A stretch of DNA of 43,220 nt from an uncultured Clostridium sp. (GTDB lineage: Bacteria > Bacillota > Clostridia > TANB77 > CAG-508): NCBI GenBank assembly GCA_950059165.1, contig CATLUC010000001.1:10488-53707 (forward strand). The letters run 5' to 3'. The notes beneath the pieces are model-generated. The model was not told the DNA's origin and did no database searches. It worked only from the letters and a program-made list of their open reading frames with translations. Position numbers and translations under genes: made by a program. Position 1 is the stretch's first letter; each line of letters starts with the position of its first letter. This document shows, piece by piece, positions 24,514-33,164 of the stretch.

Positions 24514-24947
24514 GTTACAGTTCAGTGAAACATTAAATTTATCTAAATGGTTGATATATAAATATTTATGAAAATTCAAATGTAACTGAAAAACATTTAG
24601 AAATTCTTATTTAATAAAATGAGGGATGTTCAAGGCAAAATTACTTATTTGTCTATTTTGTCAAATTTTGCTCGGCTTCCGACATAATTCAAGAACTTCT
24701 AAAATAATTTTATGGGTCCTTTCCAAGACAAGCTTGAACTCTTACCATAAAATTATTTAAGAAGTTCTAATCTTATTCTAGTCGCATTCGCAAATTTTTT
24801 AGAATAGACAAATAATAATTTTGAACGTGAAAGAGGCTCATTTTATCGAATTAAAATTTTTTAATGTTTGTAAGGCAACCGAGAATTTGAGTAAATATTT
24901 ATATATCAACCATTTAAACAACCATTATGTTTTCACTGAACTGTAAC
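24514..24947. mobile_element. 434-bp fold-back MITE with 8-bp target-site duplication
   Basis: The terminal inverted repeats are about 55 bp (24514-24568 and 24892-24947), begin GTTACAGTTCAGTGAAA, and share the word GGTTGATATATAAATATTTA. The inversion continues inward with matching TAAAATGAG, TATTTGTCTATT and AGAACTTCT...TTTTATGG blocks, so the whole element is one long imperfect palindrome with no coding capacity. CATTTATT is present on both sides (24506-24513 and 24948-24955), the mark of transposition. This explains most of the 700-bp gap 24315-25037. The moving transposase is not in the window. Confidence 0.9.
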
Positions 24948-24976
24948 CATTTATTATTAATTTTAGCCTATAAATA

Positions 24977-25005
24977 TTGACTTTGTGCTATTTTAATGGT
25001 TTAAT
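24977..25005 (+). promoter_or_regulatory. candidate promoter of the accessory gene cluster
   Basis: TTGACT (24977-24982) and TTTAAT (25000-25005) are 17 nt apart, about 30 bp before the start at 25038 and just outside the MITE. Confidence 0.4.
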
Positions 25006-25037
25006 GAAACAAGTAAGTTGTAGTGGGAGAATGTAAA

Positions 25038-25301
25038 ATGATGAAAGAACGATTAGTTGACTTAAACAAAGCCTTTTTTCATGGATTATCTGGACTTGAA
25101 GTAAATTTTGTTATGTATCCTAAAGATGCTCTATATCTTAGTATGGTAAATCTAAATAGTATATTACAGCATAAAGGAATTTATTCAAGAGAAAAAATAT
25201 CTGAATTATTAAAAAGATACAAATGCGAACAATTACCTATTACAGACATAAATGGTAATCAACTTGTAGCTCCATTCCAGGAAATAGAGGAAGAAAGATA
25301 A
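25038..25301 (+). CDS. hypothetical protein, 87 aa
   Basis: A small soluble protein, not recognised. It has KERLVDLNKAFFHGLSGLEV near the start and HKGIYSREKISELLKRYKCE in the middle, suggesting a helical fold with a regulatory look. ATG 25038 is 8 nt after GGGAG. It is followed by the SPL-like radical SAM and DUF5131 genes on the same strand, so it is probably part of the same cluster. A 118-bp gap with no feature separates them. Confidence 0.6.
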   Translation: MMKERLVDLNKAFFHGLSGLEVNFVMYPKDALYLSMVNLNSILQHKGIYSREKISELLKRYKCEQLPITDINGNQLVAPFQEIEEER

Positions 25302-25419
25302 TATGACACAATATAAACTTATAGAAAAGATGTCATAAGTAAAACGTATTAAATAGCGACATTCACAAAAAGGAGCAAAAAGAATCGTACCCAATTTTCC
25401 AATTTTTAAGAGGTGTAAA

Positions 25420-26307
25420 ATGGAATTTATAAGCGCAAAAACTATACTTACAAAAGTAAAATATGGCAATGAGTGGTATGGCATTGATTACAATATGAAT
25501 TTATATAGAGGTTGCTCTCATGGTTGTATCTATTGTGATAGCAGAAGTAATTGTTATCATATTGATAATTTTGATATTGTTAAAGGAAAAGAAAATGCCT
25601 TAGCTATTTTAGAACAAGAACTTTATAAAAAGCGAAAAAAAGGTGTTGTTGGAATTGGCTCTATGTCAGATACTTATAATCATTTTGAAAAAGAGTATGC
25701 GATTACTAGGGGTGCATTAAAACTTATATCAAAATACGATTTTGGCGTTTCTATTGATACTAAAAGTGATTTAATTTTAAGAGATATAGATTTACTAACA
25801 GAAATAAATTCAAAAAATAATGTCATTGTTAAATTTACTATTACAACTCCAAATGATAAATTATCAAAAATAATAGAACCAAATGTATGTGTATCTTCTA
25901 AGAGGTTTCAAGCAATTAAATTATTAAGTGATAATGGTATATTTGTAGGTATTATGCTAAATCCTGTTTTGCCCTTTATAACAGACAAAGAAAAAGATAT
26001 AAAAGAGTTGGTTAAACTTGCATATGAAAATGGAGCTAAATTTATTCATACTTATATGGGAATGACTTTAAGGGAAAATCAAAGAGATTATTATTTTGAT
26101 AAATTAGATAAGTTTTTTTTCGGACTTAAAGAGAAATATATCAAATATTATGGTGATAGATATAATTGTATTGTTTTAAATGCTAAAAAACTATATGAAG
26201 TTTTTACTGATGAATGCAATAAATTTGGAATTTTATATAATATGGATGATATAATTAAGGCATATAAAAAAGAAATTAAAGGCGATGAACAGCTAAAGTT
26301 GTTTTAG
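25420..26307 (+). CDS. SPL-family radical SAM protein
   Basis: A 295-residue radical SAM enzyme related to spore photoproduct lyase-like proteins. The cluster motif GCSHGCIYCDSRS (C-x3-C-x2-C) is at about residues 32-40, after YRG. Conserved later elements are GVVGIGSMSDTYNHFE, DTKSDLILRD and VGIMLNPVLPFITD. It is 40-odd residues shorter than classical SplB and its substrate is unknown. The gene ends 18 bp before the DUF5131 gene and is likely co-expressed with it. Confidence 0.85.
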   Translation: MEFISAKTILTKVKYGNEWYGIDYNMNLYRGCSHGCIYCDSRSNCYHIDNFDIVKGKENALAILEQELYKKRKKGVVGIGSMSDTYNHFEKEYAITRGALKLISKYDFGVSIDTKSDLILRDIDLLTEINSKNNVIVKFTITTPNDKLSKIIEPNVCVSSKRFQAIKLLSDNGIFVGIMLNPVLPFITDKEKDIKELVKLAYENGAKFIHTYMGMTLRENQRDYYFDKLDKFFFGLKEKYIKYYGDRYNCIVLNAKKLYEVFTDECNKFGILYNMDDIIKAYKKEIKGDEQLKLF

Positions 26308-26325
26308 AAATAGGAGTGTTGTTAT

Positions 26326-27042
26326 ATGGCAATGTGGAATCCTTGGAGAGGTTGTAAAAAGTGTAGTGATGGTTGCTTACATTGCTATATTCATAAAGGC
26401 GATTTAAAAAGAAGTATAAATACTAATGAAATTGTAAAGACAAAAGATTTTAAAAAGCCGATAGAGAAATTAAAAAATGGCAATTATAAAATGAAATCTA
26501 GAATTGTTTATTTATGCTTTTCTACAGATTTTCTTATTGAAGAAGCAGACGAGTGGAGAAATGAATGTTGGGAAATGATTAAACAAAGGCAAGACTGTAC
26601 TTTTCTGTTTCTAACTAAAAGAATTGATAGGTTTATGAAATGTATTCCAAATGACTGGAATGATGGATATGATAATGTTGTTGTATGTTGTACTATTGAA
26701 AATCAAAAAAATGCTGATTATAAATTAGGGATTTTTAAAAGTTTACCAATAAAACATAAATGTATAACAGCACAGCCCTTATTAGAAAAAATAGATATTG
26801 AAAAATATCTTGATAATATTGAATTGGTTGTTGTTGGTGGAGAATCTGATATAAATGCTAGAATTTTTAATTATGACTGGGCACTAGATATTAGAGAACA
26901 ATGTATAAGAAAGAATGTTAGTTTTGAGTTTAGACAATGTGGCACTTATACAATAAAAGATGGAAAACAATATAAAATACAGACAAAAGATTTGTGCAAA
27001 CAAGCAAGATTAGCAAATATTGATTATAAAAGTAATCGCTAA
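26326..27042 (+). CDS. DUF5131 (phage Gp37/Gp68-type) Cys-motif protein
   Basis: A 238-residue protein with the DUF5131 features: N-terminal MWNPWRGCKKCSDGCLHCY with four cysteines (C-x2-C-x4-C-x2-C), TFLFLTKRIDRFMKCIP, VVVGGESDINARIFNYDWAL and FEFRQCGTYTIKDGKQYKI. The family is found in phages and mobile islands and is thought to be radical-SAM-related, with no settled role. Its usual partner, the three-Cys-motif partner protein, is absent. The SPL-like enzyme occupies that position. Confidence 0.85.
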   Translation: MAMWNPWRGCKKCSDGCLHCYIHKGDLKRSINTNEIVKTKDFKKPIEKLKNGNYKMKSRIVYLCFSTDFLIEEADEWRNECWEMIKQRQDCTFLFLTKRIDRFMKCIPNDWNDGYDNVVVCCTIENQKNADYKLGIFKSLPIKHKCITAQPLLEKIDIEKYLDNIELVVVGGESDINARIFNYDWALDIREQCIRKNVSFEFRQCGTYTIKDGKQYKIQTKDLCKQARLANIDYKSNR

Positions 27043-27093
27043 ATTCTTGCATTTATATTTCTCCCTTTACTAGTTTATAACTTTGTATACAAA

Positions 27094-27168
27094 GATGTGT
27101 CCCAAATTTCACAAAAATGTGAAAAAGGAAACGTCCCCAATGTCACATGGAAACGTCTCCAATTGCTC
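27094..27168. repeat. GGGGACGTTTC dispersed palindromic repeat (copy C)
   Basis: GATGTGTCCCAAATTTCACA, an internal TTTCACA/TGTGAAA hairpin, GGAAACGTCCCCAA and a second partial word, GGAAACGTCTCCAA. It sits in the convergent gap between the DUF5131 gene and the LonB-type gene, touching the latter's stop. Confidence 0.8.
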
Positions 27169-29559
27169 CTATTTCACATTTTGAATTTTTGCATATTTTT
27201 TTAGTTTTTCGTAGACTAAATGGTTTACTGTTCCTGCTGGGAAGTGACCATCTTTGTCTTTTTTCCCTGCTGGTACTCCTGTTAGTACTTCTATTCCCTC
27301 TTCTATTGTGCTTACAGCATATATGTGGAACTGTTTGTTTTTTACTGCTTCTATTATTTCGTCTGATAGTTGTAAGTTGTTTACGTTTTGGATTGGTATC
27401 ATAACCCCTTGTGAACCGTCTAAGCCTCTTATTTTGCATATTTGGAAAAATCCTTCTATTTTTTCGTTTACTCCACCTATTGGCTGTATTTGTCCTTTTT
27501 GGTTTACTGAGCCTGTTACTGCAATTGATTGGTTTATTGGTATTCCTGATAGGCTAGATAGTAATCCATATAATTCTGTACTTGAAGCACTATCTCCATC
27601 AACTCCATTGTATAGCTGTTCAAAGCATATGCTTGCTGTTAAGCATAATGGTATATCTTGGGCAAACATTTCGCCTAAATAACCTGTTAGTATTAAAATA
27701 CCTTTTGAATGTGATGTTCCTGAGATTTCTACTTCTCTTTCTATGTTTATTACTCCGTTTTTTCCTGTATATGTGTTTGCAGTGATTTTTACAGGTTTTC
27801 CAAATGAGTAATCTCCTATTGTTAAGACTGTTAAACCATTTAATTGCCCTACTTCAAAGCCAGTTGTGTTTATTAAAAGTGATTGCTCTTTTATCATTTC
27901 TAAATATTTGCTATCATATTTTTTTACACGTTCTATTCTCTCTTCTAGTGCTTTATCTATAAATTTGCTTGTTACAACTTTTGATTTAGACATTTTTGCC
28001 CATGTTGCAGCTTCACCTACTACTTGTGTTAGGTCATCAAAACGTGTTGATACTTTTTTATGGCTTCCTGCTAATTTTGAAGCATATTCAACTAAACGTG
28101 CCATTCCTGATTTGTCAAGATGTGGCAATTCTTCATGTTCACAAAATCCATGTACAATTTGAGATAATTTGTAAAGATTTTCTTGGTTTATTAAAGCATC
28201 ATCTTCAAATTCTACTTTTATTTTAAATAATTTTTTAAAGTCTGAATCCATTGCTAATAAGGTTTGATATATATTTGCACTTCCGATTAAGATAACTTTT
28301 AAGTTTAATGGAATTGGCTCAGGTTTTAATGAAATCATTACCATTGATGAACGTTGGTCTGCTGTGTTTTCGATGCTTAGTTCTTTTACTCTTAATGCTT
28401 TTTTTAATGCTTCATAACACATACTGTTTGCTAACAAGTCTTTTGCTTGGAAAATTATGTATCCACCATTTGCTTTTTGCATAAGTCCTGGTTTTAACAT
28501 TGTATGGTCTGTTTTTAATGCTCCATAATAATTTTCGTATTCTAATGAACCAAATATATTATGGTATGAGTAATTGGAGTCCATAACAACAGGTGCACCC
28601 TCACAATTTGAATTGTCAATAAATAAATTGACACGATAGTTTAAACATGGGTCAGGCTTTTTCATATTTGGTCCTTGTGGTTGTCCATTTTGTTGGTTTG
28701 CTGTTTCGTCTTCTAAAAATGTTGGTATGTTTTTTAAAACATCTTGTTTTACGTCATTTAAAAATTGATTTATTTTTTTATTTCTCTTATATTTTGATTT
28801 TAAGAAGTTTATGTGTGCATTTACTGTAAGCAAGGCAACATTAGATTGCCATTCAGAAATTTTCTTGTCAGATTGACGTTCAATTTCTTTGATTTGGTTA
28901 ATAGCATCCATTATTTGTTCTTGTACTACTATTGATTTTTCTTCATATTCTTGTTTAATAGTTTCGTCTAATTTGTTAAATTCTTCTTCTTCAACTGCTT
29001 TTCCATCTACTACTGGCATCATGTAAATACCATTTTGTGCAGCTTTTACTTGAAAGTTGTATCTTGAGGCATTTTGGTTTAGTTTATCTAATAATGCTGA
29101 ACGTTTAACTTCATATTCTTGCTTTATTAAAGCTTTTTCTTTTTCAAAGTCATCATTATTAAAAGTTTTTTTGATGTCTTTTCTGATTTCTTTGATAAAT
29201 CCATCCATAGATTCTTTGAATTCTTTTCCTTGACCTGCTGTTAATTCTACTGCAATTGGTTCATTTGGGTTATTGAAGTTATAGATATAACACCAATCTG
29301 ATGGAACTTTTTTCTTTGTTGCTATTCTGTCTAAGTAATTTTTGGTGTACATTGTTTTCCCAACACCACTTGGTCCTTCTAAATATAGATTATATCCTTT
29401 TACATCTACTTGTAATCCAAATTCTAAGGCTTTGATGCCTCTGTCTTGACCAATTCCAGAAGAAATTGGTTCTAATTCTTCAGTTGTTTCAAACTTAAAT
29501 AAGCCCTCATCACAGGTCATTTTTAAGTCTTTGTAGTTTAATTCATTTTTGTTTTTCAT
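27169..29559 (-). CDS. LonB-type ATP-dependent protease (AAA+ and S16 peptidase)
   Basis: A 796-residue protein combining an AAA+ ATPase with a Lon peptidase domain but without the classical Lon N-domain. The Walker A loop GPSGVGKTMYTKN is near residue 62. The catalytic Ser is in GDSASSTELYGLLSSLSG near residue 655, and the catalytic Lys in GGVNEKIEGFF near residue 698. A long coiled region between about 130 and 240 interrupts the ATPase, as in the YP_-type Lon-related proteases of Clostridia. It degrades damaged or regulatory proteins. GGAGG with 6 nt before the ATG. Confidence 0.9.
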   Translation of the reverse strand: MKNKNELNYKDLKMTCDEGLFKFETTEELEPISSGIGQDRGIKALEFGLQVDVKGYNLYLEGPSGVGKTMYTKNYLDRIATKKKVPSDWCYIYNFNNPNEPIAVELTAGQGKEFKESMDGFIKEIRKDIKKTFNNDDFEKEKALIKQEYEVKRSALLDKLNQNASRYNFQVKAAQNGIYMMPVVDGKAVEEEEFNKLDETIKQEYEEKSIVVQEQIMDAINQIKEIERQSDKKISEWQSNVALLTVNAHINFLKSKYKRNKKINQFLNDVKQDVLKNIPTFLEDETANQQNGQPQGPNMKKPDPCLNYRVNLFIDNSNCEGAPVVMDSNYSYHNIFGSLEYENYYGALKTDHTMLKPGLMQKANGGYIIFQAKDLLANSMCYEALKKALRVKELSIENTADQRSSMVMISLKPEPIPLNLKVILIGSANIYQTLLAMDSDFKKLFKIKVEFEDDALINQENLYKLSQIVHGFCEHEELPHLDKSGMARLVEYASKLAGSHKKVSTRFDDLTQVVGEAATWAKMSKSKVVTSKFIDKALEERIERVKKYDSKYLEMIKEQSLLINTTGFEVGQLNGLTVLTIGDYSFGKPVKITANTYTGKNGVINIEREVEISGTSHSKGILILTGYLGEMFAQDIPLCLTASICFEQLYNGVDGDSASSTELYGLLSSLSGIPINQSIAVTGSVNQKGQIQPIGGVNEKIEGFFQICKIRGLDGSQGVMIPIQNVNNLQLSDEIIEAVKNKQFHIYAVSTIEEGIEVLTGVPAGKKDKDGHFPAGTVNHLVYEKLKKYAKIQNVK

Positions 29560-29635
29560 TTGTTTCCTCCATTGATTTTCTAAAGTTATTTCTAATGCTA
29601 TTTTATATTAGTTATTAAAAAAAGTAAAGTAGAAT

Positions 29636-30025
29636 TTAAAAAATATTTTGCAAATTAAATGCATATTTATCTTCTATATGTTTTAGTACAAAAACTCCTT
29701 TATCTAGTTCTCCTACTGCTTGTTCATATTCTTCAGTTTCAATATAACTTTTTATTGATACTAAATCTGTTTCAACTTTTTCTAATTCATCATGTTCAAT
29801 AAAATAGGCTAGTTTGTCATGCCTTTTTTCCCACATACTATAAACTTCTTCCATTTTTCTTTTTGCTTTATCGTTTTCTACATCTTGATTTGTTATATCT
29901 TCTCTAAGCTCCATAAGTCCACTTGATAGCTCACTTACAGAGTCTTTTGTGTATTTTTGTGTTGTGCTATTTCCAAAAATAATAGCAATCACAATTACAA
30001 TACATATAATTGTTTCTTTTAACAT
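29636..30025 (-). CDS. DUF4363 family protein
   Basis: A 129-residue protein with an N-terminal signal-anchor helix (TIICIVIVIAIIFGN) and an extracytoplasmic helical domain with YTKDSVSELSSGLMELREDI and MWEKRHDKLAYFIEHDELE, the DUF4363 pattern. In Clostridia it is usually encoded directly next to a DUF421 (YetF-like) protein, as here, though an inserted repeat separates the two. GGAG with 7 nt spacing. Confidence 0.85.
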   Translation of the reverse strand: MLKETIICIVIVIAIIFGNSTTQKYTKDSVSELSSGLMELREDITNQDVENDKAKRKMEEVYSMWEKRHDKLAYFIEHDELEKVETDLVSIKSYIETEEYEQAVGELDKGVFVLKHIEDKYAFNLQNIF

Positions 30026-30044
30026 AACTTTTCTCCTATTTTAA

Positions 30045-30337
30045 GATGTATTTTGGAACGGGCAAAAATACATCATTATAAAAACTTTTCTACTTTGTTA
30101 GAAATATATATTATTTTTGCAATACCGCGTAAGCGACCAAACGAGCCTTTTGGCGAGTGCGATTGGAGCAACCTACTTTAGAAAAAATTGTTAGTAAATT
30201 TCACATTAACATATAATGTGTATTACAATTTTTTCTTTCTAAGGTTGCGACACACAAGGTATGAAAAAAATAATATATATTTCTAACAATTTTAATTGTA
30301 TTTATGATGTATTTTTTCCTCCGTCCCCAAAATCATC
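30045..30337. mobile_element. ~290-bp MITE-like element with GGGACGG termini
   Basis: The left arm (GATGTATTTTGGAACGGG, then TACATCAT and GTTAGAAATATATATTATTT) is mirrored on the right by GATGATTTTGGGGACGGAGG, TACATCAT and the same GTTAGAAATATATATTATTT block. An inner palindrome (GCAACCT...AGGTTGC with AGAAAAAATTG) occupies 30168-30247. There is no reading frame. It lies between the DUF4363 and DUF421 genes, and its ends match the short element at 10362-10461. I found no clear target duplication. Confidence 0.8.
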
Positions 30338-31004
30338 ATTGTTTTTTTTGGCAAAAGATTTGACCTTTTCCATCTATTGTTACTACTAAGGCTTCTTCTG
30401 GCCTCATTTTAAATTTTTCCACTTGTTTTTTTAACCAAGCATAGTTTTTACCAAGTATCTTCAAATTTTTTTCCATAACTTTTCCATCTACTACTAGGTC
30501 ATATGGTATTCCTTCATATTCTGGCTGTATTTGGAAGTCCTCTGGAATTGTAGTTCTTTTTTCTGGTTTTTGTATTACTGTTACTTGTCCACTTGTTTCT
30601 AAAATTGCATATTCTACATCTCCTAGATTGACTACATTGTTGCCCCTTAGCCTTTCTTCTAGTTCATTTATTGTAAATCTTTCTTTTTTTAATGCTTTTT
30701 CATCGATTTTTCCTCTATATATTAGAATTGTAGGCTTGCCACAGATTACTTCTCTTGCTTTTAGACTTTTCATGTTTATAATTGAAATTATTAGGTGCAT
30801 TACTAATAGTCCTAATATAGGAATAATTCCATTTGATATTGGTATTCCAATTTCTGTCATTGGAATTGATGCTAAGTCTGCAATCATAATTGAAATTGCT
30901 AATTCAAATGGTTGCAATTGCCCTATCTCTCTTTTTCCCATAAGTCTCATTACAATTAATACAATAATATATAAGATTATTGCTCTAAAAAATGTAATTA
31001 ACAT
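30336..31004 (-). CDS. DUF421 (YetF-like) membrane protein
   Basis: A 222-residue membrane protein with three N-terminal helices, containing FRAIILYIIVLIVMRLMGKR, REIGQLQPFELAISIMIADL and the second MTEIGIPISNGIIPILGLLV. A cytosolic tail of two small alpha/beta units (CGKPTILIYRGKIDEKAL and PYDLVVDGKVMEKNLKILGK) follows. The family affects spore or cell envelope properties in some bacilli. Its stop lies at the end of the inserted element. AGGTG precedes the ATG. Confidence 0.9.
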   Translation of the reverse strand: MLITFFRAIILYIIVLIVMRLMGKREIGQLQPFELAISIMIADLASIPMTEIGIPISNGIIPILGLLVMHLIISIINMKSLKAREVICGKPTILIYRGKIDEKALKKERFTINELEERLRGNNVVNLGDVEYAILETSGQVTVIQKPEKRTTIPEDFQIQPEYEGIPYDLVVDGKVMEKNLKILGKNYAWLKKQVEKFKMRPEEALVVTIDGKGQIFCQKKQ

Positions 31005-31234
31005 TTAAACACCTACTTTTTTTGTTCATACTTTTATATCGCTACTTTAAGCTTTGATATTTTTTAGTGATGTAGTAATTTTTTATTACACTATTTTTCA
31101 ATCAGATTTATTTTTTACAAATTTTAACTTTTTTATACGCATTTTTTTGAATAAATATTTTTTTTTTGAGAATAATAATTTTAGAACCTTTGAAATTTTT
31201 ACATTAAGAATTTTAATCTAAGGAGGTTAGACTT

Positions 31235-31609
31235 ATGCAAGAAGCTCAAGGAAATCAAGCCAAAGGTGGTGCTTCTACTGCATGGCAAATGATAGGTAGA
31301 TTTATTGCATCAGCTGTTGTATTGGCTATTACTGCATTTTTTACTCCAGGCTTTACTATTAATAGTTTTTGGACCTTAGCAATTGCTGCTGTCGTCCTAA
31401 CAGTTATGGATTATTTAATTATCAAATTTACTGGTTTACATGCTAGTCCATTTGGTAAAGGATTTGTAGGTTTCGCATTAGCAGCTATTGTTTTATATGT
31501 GACACAATTTTTTGTAGCAGGATATTCTATTTCTTGGATTGCTGCAATTATTGGTGCTCTAATTTATGGTGTAGTTGATTACTTTATTCCTGGAAATCAA
31601 TCTATGTAG
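31235..31609 (+). CDS. phage-holin-family (YvlD-like) membrane protein
   Basis: A 124-residue protein with four hydrophobic helices after a short hydrophilic N-terminus (MQEAQGNQAKGGASTAWQM). ITAFFTPGFTINSFWTLAIA and the closing GALIYGVVDYFIPG are typical of the small 4-helix holin-like/YvlD group. There is no lysis gene nearby, so membrane maintenance is likelier than lysis. AAGGAGG with 7 nt spacing. A strong terminator follows. Confidence 0.75.
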   Translation: MQEAQGNQAKGGASTAWQMIGRFIASAVVLAITAFFTPGFTINSFWTLAIAAVVLTVMDYLIIKFTGLHASPFGKGFVGFALAAIVLYVTQFFVAGYSISWIAAIIGALIYGVVDYFIPGNQSM

Positions 31610-31653
31610 TAATTTTTTGTTTTTTAATATTTAATTATTGTTAGGTATTAAAA

Positions 31654-31702
31654 AAGCCAAACGGTGTACTTATTTGTACTTAATTTCCGTTTGGTTCTTT
31701 TA
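31654..31702. terminator. terminator after the holin-like gene
   Basis: CCAAACGG (31657-31664) pairs with CCGTTTGG (31687-31694), with an inner GTAC/GTAC stem, followed by TTCTTTTATT. It sits between convergent genes. Confidence 0.75.
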
Positions 31703-31741
31703 TTTTCTTTTTTCTCTAAAGTTTAATGAAAAATATAATAA

Positions 31742-32407
31742 CTAATACTTCTGTACTATTTCATTTTTATTTTTATAAATACTTTTTTGTGGTATAACAC
31801 CTCTTACAGAAGATAATGGATAGATATTTGTATTTTTTCCAACTATTGTTCCTGGATTTAATACACTCCCACACCCTACTTCTACTTCATCTCCAAGCAT
31901 TGCTCCAATTTTTTTAATTCCTGTTTCTATTTTGTTTTGACCATTTTTAATTACTATTAGTTTTTTATCTGATTTTACGTTAGAAGTTATTGAACCTGCT
32001 CCCATGTGTGCTTTATAGCCTAAAATGGAATCTCCTACATAGTTATAATGTGGCACTTGCACTTTATTAAATAGTATTACATTTTTTAACTCTGTAGAAT
32101 TTCCAACAACTGCTCCATCTCCTATAATCGCTTTTCCACGAATGAATGCACAATGCCTCACTTGTGCATTTTCCCCGATTATTGCTGGTCCTTTAATATA
32201 TGCTGTTGGCATCACTTCTGCATTTTTTGCAATCCATATATCTTCTCCTTTTTTTTCGTATTTTTCAGTGTCTAATGTGTTTCCTATTTTTATTATATAT
32301 TCTCCTATTTTTTCTAATGCTTCCCATGGGTAAGTTACAGTTTCTAGTAATTCTTTGGCAATTGTTTCTTCTAAATTATATAAATTACAAACTTTACATT
32401 CTTCCAT
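31742..32407 (-). CDS. left-handed beta-helix acyl/nucleotidyl transferase-like protein
   Basis: A 221-residue protein with hexapeptide repeats running from about residue 58 (IWIAKNAEVMPTAYIKGPAI) to 200, forming a left-handed beta helix. It resembles the GlmU C-terminal acetyltransferase half and the companion proteins of UDP-N-acetylglucosamine pyrophosphorylase. It has a helical N-terminal 50 residues and no Rossmann pyrophosphorylase domain. It may acetylate a sugar nucleotide for cell wall synthesis. A separate UDP-sugar pyrophosphorylase lies 800 bp away. AGGAG precedes the ATG. Confidence 0.8.
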   Translation of the reverse strand: MEECKVCNLYNLEETIAKELLETVTYPWEALEKIGEYIIKIGNTLDTEKYEKKGEDIWIAKNAEVMPTAYIKGPAIIGENAQVRHCAFIRGKAIIGDGAVVGNSTELKNVILFNKVQVPHYNYVGDSILGYKAHMGAGSITSNVKSDKKLIVIKNGQNKIETGIKKIGAMLGDEVEVGCGSVLNPGTIVGKNTNIYPLSSVRGVIPQKSIYKNKNEIVQKY

Positions 32408-32617
32408 TTTTTATTTACTCCTCCTTTAAACTTTTTTTGATTTTATCACACTTTTTAAGCTTTGACTACTTATTTAGTAAAATTTAAAAAATTATAAAAG
32501 TCATGTCATGATTTCTTAATTGAAATCAACTTGGATTTTTATTCATTTCTTTTAGCTACTATTCTTTGAAATATTGTTTTTATTTTGTTTCTACATATTT
32601 GTGATCTTTACATAAAA

Positions 32618-32666
32618 TTGACATGTTTCTATTTTTATGCTATACTGTAAATATATTTACAGTATA
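32618..32666 (+). promoter_or_regulatory. consensus promoter overlapping a perfect 26-bp palindrome
   Basis: TTGACA (32618-32623) and TATACT (32641-32646) are 17 nt apart. From 32641 to 32666 the sequence is a perfect 26-bp palindrome whose half is TATACTGTAAATA. It covers the -10 and the start site, the geometry of a tight repressor operator for the gene at 32692. Confidence 0.8.
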
Positions 32667-32691
32667 TTACTTAAACGGAGGTGAATTCAAT

Positions 32692-33066
32692 ATGGGTGGA
32701 TTTTTTAAAACTTTAAAAGGAATTTGGGATTTGGAAGCACATGGAACTCTATCAGACCACATACGTGCTAATCGAGATATTATGATGGGTAAAAACCCTT
32801 ATACAGGTAAAACTAATTTAGAGGAAAATGCTTCTGCTCGAATAAAACATCTTGAAAAGTATCTCAGTACAGTTTCTACTCCTAGAACAAGTGATGTAGT
32901 AAAATATGAAATGGAATTACTACGAAAGCAAATCCAAACAGCTACCCCAAATGAATTTGATACTATTTGTGAAAAATATAATAATTTAAAGCGTGAATAT
33001 GAAACTTTATTAAAACATGAAAAACGTAGACAAACACAACAAGGCAATGATGAAATAACGCATTAG
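32692..33066 (+). CDS. small coiled-coil protein, palindrome-controlled
   Basis: A 124-residue soluble protein, not recognised. Segments include KTLKGIWDLEAHGTLSDHIR, then ENASARIKHLEKYLSTVS, and a C-terminal coiled region with YNNLKREYETLLKHEKRRQ. No signal peptide or membrane helix. ATG 32692 is 10 nt after GGAGG. An upstream extension to 32623 would read through the promoter and is discarded. The strong operator-like palindrome suggests tight, perhaps stress-linked control. Confidence 0.7.
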   Translation: MGGFFKTLKGIWDLEAHGTLSDHIRANRDIMMGKNPYTGKTNLEENASARIKHLEKYLSTVSTPRTSDVVKYEMELLRKQIQTATPNEFDTICEKYNNLKREYETLLKHEKRRQTQQGNDEITH

Positions 33067-33111
33067 TATTATATTAATTTATATTTTTTAACATTACACA
33101 TATCTTTAAAT

Positions 33112-33149
33112 GGGACATTTTAAAATTTTTTGAAATTTTAAAATGTCCC
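33112..33149. terminator. perfect 17-bp GGGACATTTTAAAATTT hairpin
   Basis: The arms 33112-33128 and 33133-33149 pair perfectly around a 4-nt loop. It follows the stop at 33066 and may end that transcript, though no T tract follows. It shares the GGGACATT end word with the dispersed repeats. Confidence 0.6.
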
Positions 33150-33164
33150 AAATTTTTAACCTAA

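Noticed and set aside
24514..24947. Structured regulatory RNA or riboswitch upstream of the accessory cluster
   Set aside because: The flanking 8-bp duplication and terminal repeats show it is an inserted element. No known aptamer pattern is seen.
27143..27439. 98-residue ORF at the lon 3' end
   Set aside because: It overlaps the LonB-type gene on the same strand in another frame and runs into the repeat.
31235..31609. Prophage lysis module
   Set aside because: No endolysin or other phage gene is nearby, and the protein fits the chromosomal YvlD-like holin group.
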